Shown: positions 57,080 through 64,000 of the stretch, piece by piece
Layout of the letters: each line of letters begins with the position of its first letter
Numbering within the stretch: position 1 is the stretch's first letter
Assembly: GCA_963573305.1 (NCBI GenBank)
Contig: OY754337.1
Coordinates: 47,443,164 to 47,507,163, forward strand
Length of the DNA stretch: 64,000 nt
From: Pyrrhosoma nymphula
Taxonomy: Eukaryota; Arthropoda; Insecta; Odonata; Coenagrionidae
Reading direction: 5' to 3'
Position numbers and translations under genes: made by a program
The notes under the pieces: generated by a model
Seen by the model: only the letters and a program-made list of their open reading frames with translations
What the model was told of the DNA's origin: nothing
Database searches by the model: none

Positions 57080-57855
57080 ATTCTCATTTTCAGGTTAGCA
57101 AGATAGAAATAAAATTTAGAGTCGGTCTAATGTAAAATTACATTAACTCATGAACTTCCCAACCTCCTTCACAATTTGACCCCTCCTCTGTATCAGTACG
57201 TATTGCTGTAACTGTTTAGCAATCTTTTCTCAAATAAATATGAGCAAATATGCCATAACTAACTAAAAACTACCCTAAAGGTGTATTTGTAAGTTATGTT
57301 GAAATGCAACCCTCTTATTCATAAGGACAATGAGTCCTCCAAACAGCACGTAGTGCGGAATAATTGTAGAACATAACCCCTGCATTCAGATAAGTTTAGG
57401 CATGCTAAACAAAAATATCAGTATGACATAATGATTAGAACTTCTACAAGCTCACCAATATACTCCACATATACTCCACTGACTACATGGGTTCTTCACT
57501 AAAAGTTACATAATTTTTCAGACTGGACTGAGCTGACAAAGTGAGGGTTGGGCATCAATCACATAGCCACTTCCGACATCATTCATATCTAATCACATCT
57601 TAGTAAAACCCTATGTATCAGGCGATAATAAAAGCCATTGAAAAATAAAATTTAAATCATTTTCATCACTAATATTATATCTGAGGAACCAAACTAACAT
57701 CCAAGGAAACAAGCATAGAGGTTAAAACTTTAAACAAAAATTTCTATTGCTGAAAATTATACAGAGAAAATGAAGTCATGCAAGGATTTTCTAACTAAGG
57801 AGAGAAAACTGTACTTCAGAGGCAGAGGTGAGAGATAAAAACATGCAAATGGTGT
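57080..57855. other. Intronic sequence, no feature recognised
   Basis: AT-rich intron immediately downstream of the large host exon. No repeat ends or coding traces seen. Confidence 0.4.
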
Positions 57856-57861
57856 CTTTAC

Positions 57862-58394
57862 CTGAACGCCCTGTTGTACCTCGTCTGATGACCAGAGCCA
57901 ACAGCTGGCATTGCACTGCTGTCATCCTGGCTCCTTTCAACATCTTCTTCCTCTGCCGTCTGGCCCAATCTCCTATCACTCCCAACCCTCTTCCCCACTT
58001 CTGTCTTTTCACCTGAAGTTGGCGACGATGGCCTCACATTGTTCTCTAACAGTCTCAGCTTAGCCCTGAGCTGTGCACTTAGGGACTTAGTACCAGGGTC
58101 TGTTTCACTTATCTTCACTTCCTTGCGGAAATTCGACCTGCCAAGAATGCCATTACGACTGGTTCTCACACGGCCACTGAATTCATTGCCTGTACAGCTC
58201 CCCGGGTCGGAATCTGCCGAGGGCTCCACATCCTCCACTTCCTGCCCACCTCCTCCGGATTCAAAAGAGGGTGAGGGTGCAGACATGAGGCTTCCGGTGA
58301 ATGACCGGGTCATTCGTGCCTGCATGGCTGTCACTACCGACTCAGTGTCCCGCAGAAACGACTCTGTTTCCAGATTGCTGTCGCTGTGGGGTGC
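57862..58394 (-). CDS. Host gene, largest exon in the window
   Basis: Acceptor AAATTTCAG and donor TTCAG|GTAAAG bound 533 bp, phase 0 in and phase 2 out. Encodes APHSDSNLETESFLRDTESV, VTAMQARMTRSFTGSL, an acidic Gly/Ser stretch (GGGGQEVEDVEPSADSDPGS), NGILGRSNFRKEVKISETDP, a helix SLSAQLRAKLRLLENN and basic Arg-rich sequence to RYNRAF. The ESFLRDTESVVTAMQARM segment is helical and probably structured; the rest looks disordered. Confidence 0.9.
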
Positions 58395-60349
58395 CTGAAA
58401 TTTATCCATGGGTCAGCAATGGTGACATATTTAATGCTTAACATAAGGAATGCTCTGGTAAATGTATGGGAAGTGTGAGAGTTCAGGAAAACAGTTATTG
58501 GCTTGAAACTCAGAAGATTTAACCCTCATATGGATTTACGAATTTAGTTACGTCGTTGGATTTACGGCGCCGCAGCGGCGCCGCGTTATATTTTGCCATT
58601 ATCCTTCAAACGTGGACTTTCTTAGCATTTTTTGTGATTGATAATGCTAGTGACTTCTATTTTCTTTATTTTTAACCATGTTTTGCTAGAGTTATCCCAT
58701 TATTACAGAAGTTATTGCTAAAAATCTGTAACACTGCTTTCTTTACCATTTGTTGTCGTAATAATCCCATTTTATTGTCCCTTATATAGTTATTTTCAAT
58801 TGAAGGTTTTAATTTAATGTGTAATAATTGTTTTAAATCTTTTTTCTGATATTTAATGCTGGATAAACTCCGCTTTATCATGTACACATTGTTTTATTTT
58901 TTATGCATCCAAATACTAAAAATGAGATTGGAATAAAAGTCGGATGGGTCCGTGTAAAATAATTTTGCTTCACTACGTCCACCCGAATGTTATATCTTTG
59001 TAGTGTTCGCAGAAGCCTGAGTTCGTAAACATTAATAATTGAAAAAGGGTAGGTGGAGTGAGAAGAGACGAGTGATACCGTCGTGATTTTTAAGTGCTAT
59101 ATTTTGACGATCAAGGTATATGTAACGGACATTCTGGGAGCTTATATCCTGCAATTTCTAAAAAAAGAAAGTATTAAAGTCAGATGGGTTTTGAAATATG
59201 AGGAATGTGGAACAATCAGCGACGCGTCAAAGAGTCCAGCGCCGCAATGGAGGGGGGGCTAGAAGAGCCGGTATTTTAGGCCTACAGCGGAGCCCATTCC
59301 CTCACTGAGGATGTCTCCATAGAGATGGACAGGTAAAATTGATGCGGGGGAATGTGGCAGATGAGGTTTTGCATCTGGATTGGTGGGAAAGGCCAAAATA
59401 ATTATTTCTAAGAAGTCTGGGTTGTAGGTGGTAAGGAAGAAGGAGCAGGAAATGGATAAACCATGGAATAAGATGGCGTCTATTTTCTTCGGTCCGGCGC
59501 AGTGTGAGGGACCGATGGAATAGGAGCTAGGGTTCTGGGGTGACCAAAATACACTAATGCTGGGTGGACCCCCCTCACCTTTTCTTTCCGTAGCATTGCA
59601 CTGACCCAAACATTGAGACCATCCGTACTTTCTCACTAAGCTTCCTTATTCGTCATCCTCCGCCTACTTTCTTCCCCCCACAAAAAACTGATTGAACTTC
59701 TCTCAACCTCCAACGACCCGAGCTAGACCTTCTCGGAATGAATTTAGGGCCACCCCGGGGCGCTTTGCGATAAGGCATGGATTCCCTGTCAATCACGCAG
59801 CGATGAAAGGATGAAGAAAGAGCAGTCTATTGTGTCTAATTGCCTCCTTGCACTCTCAACCTTTCTTCACGATACGGATTTTCTACGCTTACCTGGCCTA
59901 ACGATCCCGGTATTCCCTGATTCTTGGCAGTCGACTCACCACCATGTATCTCCACCCCTTCACCTCAAAACAAACTACATGGAATTACCCACCTTTCTCT
60001 ATATCACTCATCCCTTGACGTTACTAAAAATTGGACGACTAAAACCTCTGTGCATTTGAGTACACAAAGAAACGAAAAATATATTAACAAATTTTCACTA
60101 TGTGGTAATTCGTCTATGTATTTGTTCATTATGAAAAGATTTTTACTATGTAAATACTGAGCGAATATCTCCTGCAAGATTAAAATATAAGCGGAAATTA
60201 TGAAATATATTAGTACCATGAAGAAGTATTTGGGAAGATTAAATCATGCAATTTATTTCCAAATAAAACTAGTATAACGATATCTTTCAATGCATTCATT
60301 TACATTCATTACAAAGAAATATTGAATGGTCTTTGCATTTATTTTATTC

Positions 60350-60945
60350 TCAGGAGCTGAAAATTTGTAAAATCTGTCTTTTCACCACACATAAGTGACA
60401 TTGTGAGCGTTTTAGTTTTTTATAATTGCATACATTTTGAGGTTTTACTGAATCTTCTTGAAAATCTGACATGCAGCGCTTCAAAATCTTTGTCTTGGCA
60501 TTCTGTAGCCGTCTCAATGTATGCGGACGAACTAATTCCTCTGCTAGTTGTTCCAAATACATTCTTCTTCTTTCTAGCTTCTTTTTATTCCAGTTCGGGT
60601 ATAAAGTTGTAAATAAAATGAGGCCTGCAATGCCACTTACATTTAAAATATTCATAAAGAAGGCAAATGACCATCGATTGGTTTTTCCTTAGCATGTATA
60701 TGAATGAGCCATTTGGTCCACCAAATCTGTACCTCCTTTCGTTCATTATAATGCAACACGATTTCTGAATTTCTGTGGGTTTAATCGCTAATGCTACTAT
60801 CATGATGAATTGATGACAGCAGTATTACAGATTTTCCTCTTTTGGGGACATACGAAACCAATGTTAGGCTTTTTGTGAACCCAAATCCAAATATGGAAGA
60901 AAGTTCCGGTTGAGATCGATTTGGTAAAAAATTAGATGGAATGTA
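60350..60945 (-). pseudogene. piggyBac transposase, C-terminal half, P3
   Basis: On the minus strand, frames read SSIFGFGFTKSLTLVSYVPK, GKSVILLSSIHHDSSIS, a block ending KTNRWSFAFFMNILNVSGIA and then LERRRMYLEQLAEELVRPHT with RSQCHLCVVKR at the end. These are the conserved strand, helix and Cys-containing end of piggyBac transposases. The third catalytic Asp region (GGVD-like) is decayed to QIWWTKW. Frame changes near 60690 and 60800. Confidence 0.75.
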
Positions 60946-60951
60946 GGGCTT

Positions 60952-61148
60952 CATCTACATCTACAAAATACACTGCAAGTCACCTCAAGGGTGTGTGGCA
61001 GGGTGTGAGTATTCATCAACATGCATTACAATATACCATAAAATTAGTGTAACTACGACTAATTATGCATTAGCATAAATTGCTAATGCTTGTCACGAGG
61101 TGAAGCCTCACAATCATGCACTACACTACAGATATGCTCACAATGGAA
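60952..61148 (-). mobile_element. 5'-truncated LINE-A family insertion in the piggyBac transposase
   Basis: A minus-strand copy of the LINE-A 3' UTR, including GTAGTTACACTAATTTTATG and ending in GTAGATGTAGATG. A 7-bp duplication AGGGCTT flanks it (60945-60951 and 61149-61155). It separates the two halves of the P3 transposase. Confidence 0.8.
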
Positions 61149-61194
61149 AGGGCTTGTTTTTACTAAGTGTTCCCATGAGTGTTAGACCACTGTT

Positions 61195-61470
61195 TTTCAA
61201 ATTCAGTGCTTCAAGGTCGTGAAAAAATTATCGCAGGTCACGATCCGATTGGAGCCAAAATATGGGGCAGAGAGCATTACCACTACACGTTCACCTAGGT
61301 TAGGCGCTGCTATCACTACGTTCTCCTTTCCTTGGTAAGGTAAATCCCCCATTGGGTAGCCTGTTGCCGAATCGTTAATCCAAAATATCTTCACACCATA
61401 TTTATCGGGTTTTGATGGAATATATTGTCGGAAAGGACAACGCCCACGAAAGCCAATCAGTTACTTAACA
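61195..61470 (-). pseudogene. piggyBac transposase, central part, P3
   Basis: Minus-strand reading LIGFRGRCPFRQYIPSKPDK and YGVKIFWINDSATGYPMGDL, then GSNRIVTCDNFFTTLKH. The GFRGRCPFRQYIPSKP block is the strongest piggyBac signature, and TCDNFFTT carries the second catalytic Asp. The first Asp just upstream is lost to a stop. The frame from 61394 is open to the LINE insertion. Confidence 0.8.
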
Positions 61471-62274
61471 ACAGTGAGTGAGAGTCCGGAAACAAAATAA
61501 TGTTGAAAGTCGCTATCGCAAACTTCTGAATCGTCTCCAAAGCTTCTGCTAGTCATTCATCGGGAAATTTTTACATGAATCCAAACAGGCATTATTGTAT
61601 GAATTCTAAGAATAATTTGTGGTTAAATTTTCTTGAGATTGCTGCTTGGTATAATTCTATACATAGTAACCCTGGAATGTCCCCAAAGGTGACCATCACC
61701 ACAGCAGGTATGCGAAGCTGAGAAGGAACCCAAAAAAGGTAATGCCGAAGGCCATGGAAAAAACACCCTTAGACTATCCATGAGTTTATAAGAATTATTC
61801 TTGCAAAAAGATGGAGTATTGTCAATGAACATTATAAACAGGCAAAAATGATGATTATTAGATAAAAGATGAAGCAAAATTGGCATAGTAAAATTTTCCC
61901 TTTGTTAAACAATTTAATTTTGTTTATAAACTTTAAACATTTAAATATTATGATTATGAAAAGAAGAAAACATGTCATACGAAACATAATAACTTTTAAA
62001 TTAGTATTGAGAGTGCAGTCCCCGACATTGCGACGAGGAAACTCTCGGCGCCGCAGCGGCGCCGTAAATCCAACGACGTAACTTTTTTCATTAGCTGCCA
62101 ATTAAATGAAAACTAAGCACACTATACACACAAAAATATGTTTGTAGTCTAAGAAAGCAGAAAAAATAGACTACTGAAAGTTTCAGAAAGATCTATGCGA
62201 ATGGAAAATTTTAAAATCATTTTTAAAACCACGGGCGCCGCTAAGGCGCAGTGAATCCATATGAGGGTTAAGAA

Positions 62275-62720
62275 TTTTGAGCAAGATATCATTGCGCTTA
62301 AAATTCAATGAATTTAACCTAAGAATAAAAAAAAATTAGAGCCAGATGCACAATGCCTGGTTACAGCCTTAGGTATGGTTAGAGTCACAGTTTTACATAA
62401 GGAAAGACACATGTTACTGTCCTCTAGCTGTAACTAGAGCCATAACCAGACATAATAGACACACCCTAATACTTTTCATTAAATTGCACAAAACCTATGG
62501 TAGTGAAGGTGAAGGCATATGATGTGAAACAAATACGCCAACTTAAAGGCTCATATATATATGTACACAGTAGGCTCTTGATAAATTCAGACTATAAGAG
62601 GTGAGGGTTTGTCCAGCTTATCCAGAGATTTTTCAAATGTAACACTAGAAGTTTTTCTAGAGTCACCAACGACTTATAATCACTTTCCATAACCTGGAAG
62701 TGCAGAGCAAAAGCATAAGA
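62275..62720. other. Intronic sequence, no feature recognised
   Basis: Short AT-rich spacer between P3 and the long hairpin at 62726. Confidence 0.4.
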
Positions 62721-62725
62721 GGTAA

Positions 62726-62906
62726 ATATTCCATTCTTCTTCCGGGTATCTGCCGCGTCGTTGTTTTTCTGACAACGTTTCTCCTCCCGTTCTGGAGGCG
62801 TCTTCAGGTCGAAGGAACATCTTCGACCTGAAGACGCCTCCTCCGGGAGGAGAAACATTGTCAGAAAAACAATGATGCGGTAGATACCCGGAATAAGAAT
62901 GGAATA
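62726..62906. repeat. Long hairpin of two inverted PLE-like ends
   Basis: Arms of about 80 bp (62726-62806 and 62823-62906) contain ATTCCATTCTT, CCGGGTATC, TTTTTCTGACAA and GGAGGCGTCTTCAGGTCGA. Each arm carries, on its own strand, CUGAAGA, a stem with loop, GAAAC and GUC, the same order as the hammerhead-like PLE ends. I infer a fifth PLE family. Confidence 0.55.
62822..62866 (+). ncRNA. Hammerhead-like motif in the 62726 hairpin (stem I missing)
   Basis: Core CUGAAGA (62828-62834), stem II CCUCC/GGAGG with loop UCCG, GAA (62852-62854), stem III AC/GU with loop AUU, candidate cleavage C at 62862. Upstream CGAC and downstream AGAA do not form stem I. The mirror arm keeps the same core with stem III loop GUU. 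Confidence 0.35.
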
Positions 62907-62909
62907 TTC

Positions 62910-63795
62910 ATCTAATCGCCGCGGAAAACTCCGAGAGAACTATATGAGGTAAATCTGTAAATAGGCATAGGTACTATTTTAGTCACACATCAATGATTTT
63001 GAGCAAAATAAATTGTTTCAGGAGATAAATTTTGATGATGTGGTTGTTTTGCCATCTCACAACCCCGTAATAAACCACCCACAATTCACATCGGACGCCT
63101 GTCCAAAGTAAGCAGGGGTCCAGATTATCTGGATCTGGATTAGCAAAGGTCCATCGTACTTAGTTACTAATAAGTTCAGTAGTAAAAACTAAAGGAATAA
63201 CTAAAGAGATCACTAAAATGTTACATCAGCCTGATGCAAACCTGTTTTCCAAGTGAAAGTTAAAAATTCACACTAGAAAAAAATTGAACCATGACTTCTT
63301 ATGTAAAATCATATGAAATTTCACCGATAATCAACCCTATAGGCTACGTTTAGTGTACACCATTGTAATCTCATAAAATGCAACTACATAATAAGGATCA
63401 AACCAGTCTCTATTTCTACCTAATCATGATATTTACTTAAGTTATAATTTTTAGCCAAAATGAATAAAAAATTGTATTCTAGGTTGACATCTGGAGTTAC
63501 CACAAAGCAGGTAAATGTCAAATTCTGTTATCTTGCATTAAACCTAATAAAAATAGAAAGTGGACATTTCTCAAATGGACTAGAAAATACACGTCAACAT
63601 TATAACATAGAGACCATGAGGGAATCAGGCTAAAGCGGAACAAGACACAATTACTCCAACATATGAAGCATGCAGTGACATAAAGGCATTCAGGTTCAGG
63701 AAAAAAGGAGGAATGGCAGCAGTATGCACTTGGGAATGGCGGTAAGACAAAGGATGACATAACACAGTGTTAGAGAGGCTGAGAATGTTACTGAG
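62910..63795. other. Intronic sequence, no feature recognised
   Basis: AT-rich intron next to the rightmost exon. No repeat ends identified. Confidence 0.4.
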
Positions 63796-63800
63796 CTCAC

Positions 63801-63970
63801 CGCAATGGAGTTAGTGGTAGCAGAGGGGTCAGCTGTTAGGGGTGACGCAAGAGTGAATGGCACCTGATCTGTGGGCAGGCTGGGAAGACGTCTTCGAGGC
63901 CGTGTTGGGCCGGGAGCAGCTGGTGATGAACTCTGGACATCTACCATTCTCATTCCAGTTGGGGTTGATG
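63801..63970 (-). CDS. Host gene, most upstream exon in the window
   Basis: Acceptor TTCATGATTAG and donor GCG|GTGAGC bound 170 bp. It enters with two bases of a codon from an exon outside the window and leaves in phase 0. Encodes STPTGMRMVDVQSSSPAAPG, PTRPRRRLPSLPTDQVPFTL and ASPLTADPSATTNSIA. Pro/Ser-rich and probably disordered. Confidence 0.8.
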
Positions 63971-64000
63971 CTAATCATGAAAAATTCACACATTAGTGCA

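Larger units (their letters stand above)
58523..62267 (-). mobile_element. piggyBac-family element P3, 3.7 kb
   Basis: TTAA at 58519-58522 and 62268-62271 flank inverted ends CCCTCATATGGATTTAC and GTGAATCCATATGAGGG. Internal inverted repeats GGATTTACGGCGCCGCAGCG (58557-58576) and the complement near 62047-62075 lie beside GC-rich palindromes, like the internal repeats of piggyBac elements. It carries a minus-strand transposase split by a LINE fragment. Ends and coding sequence differ from P1/P2, so it is a separate family. Confidence 0.85.
25289..63970 (-). other. Host gene, 3' part: 11 exons, tentative CEP170-like protein
   Basis: Eleven minus-strand exons join with GT-AG introns and compatible phases at all ten junctions, giving about 708 residues and a stop. 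The upstream exons lie beyond the right edge. The protein is rich in Ser, Pro and charged residues, with an acidic Glu/Asp tract, a basic segment QNWKRRKSYDPMKAAAEGKKK-like split over two exons, and a C-terminal region of amphipathic helices (LKNLKKLENVFAALEEVL). From memory of family style this resembles the disordered middle and C-terminal domain of CEP170, a centrosomal microtubule-binding protein whose FHA domain would be N-terminal and outside this window. That identity is inference; the exon structure is seen directly. Confidence 0.7.

Noticed and set aside
62592..62858. Minus-strand frame as an extra exon of the host gene
   Set aside because: It covers one arm and loop of a long hairpin, lacks good splice sites, and the flanking exons already join in phase without it.
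1..64000. CRISPR array, operon or bacterial features
   Set aside because: No regularly spaced direct repeats, Shine-Dalgarno sites or compact gene arrays. The architecture is eukaryotic.

Overview
The window looks like a stretch of a large, repeat-rich arthropod nuclear genome. The signs are one multi-exon gene with GT-AG introns of several kilobases, AT-rich intergenic DNA, and dense remains of Penelope-like elements (PLEs), piggyBac, hAT, Tc1/mariner, PIF/Harbinger-like MITEs, a Gypsy LTR retroelement and two kinds of LINE. Nothing bacterial, viral or CRISPR-like was seen. The exact taxon cannot be read from the sequence.

Layout. Positions 1-25288 hold no host gene I can support. They contain a PLE remnant with inverted ends (1478-2358), two tRNA-like SINE modules (3411-3641), a broken Gypsy pol interrupted by a 5'-truncated LINE (5370-7830), a decayed CR1/L2-like LINE (8800-11870) with further fragments of the same family (12640-13060, 14545-15055, 17850-19130, 60952-61148), several MITEs, and inverted PLE ends.

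Positions 25289-63970 are the 3' part of one minus-strand gene. Eleven exons with fully compatible splice phases encode about 708 residues: a Ser-rich, largely disordered protein ending in a helical C-terminal region, tentatively CEP170-like (centrosome/microtubule associated). Its N-terminus lies beyond the right edge. Its introns carry nearly all the TEs on that side: two nested PLEs, a third PLE with an RT-GIY-YIG ORF, three piggyBac elements, two hAT MITE copies, a mariner relic and a Jockey/I-like LINE.

The most interesting signal is a set of hammerhead-ribozyme-like motifs at the ends of at least four different PLE lineages, all in a shared module: hammerhead, AATAAA, then GTGGAA-type sequence. 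Two lineages replace the invariant C3-G8 pair of the hammerhead core with U-A or A-U, and all carry one extra nucleotide before stem II. One intact-looking copy lies in sense orientation in the last intron of the host gene. A second notable structure is reciprocal nesting. One piggyBac copy splits a hAT MITE, while a sister piggyBac copy itself contains an intact copy of that MITE, which serves as an internal empty-site control.
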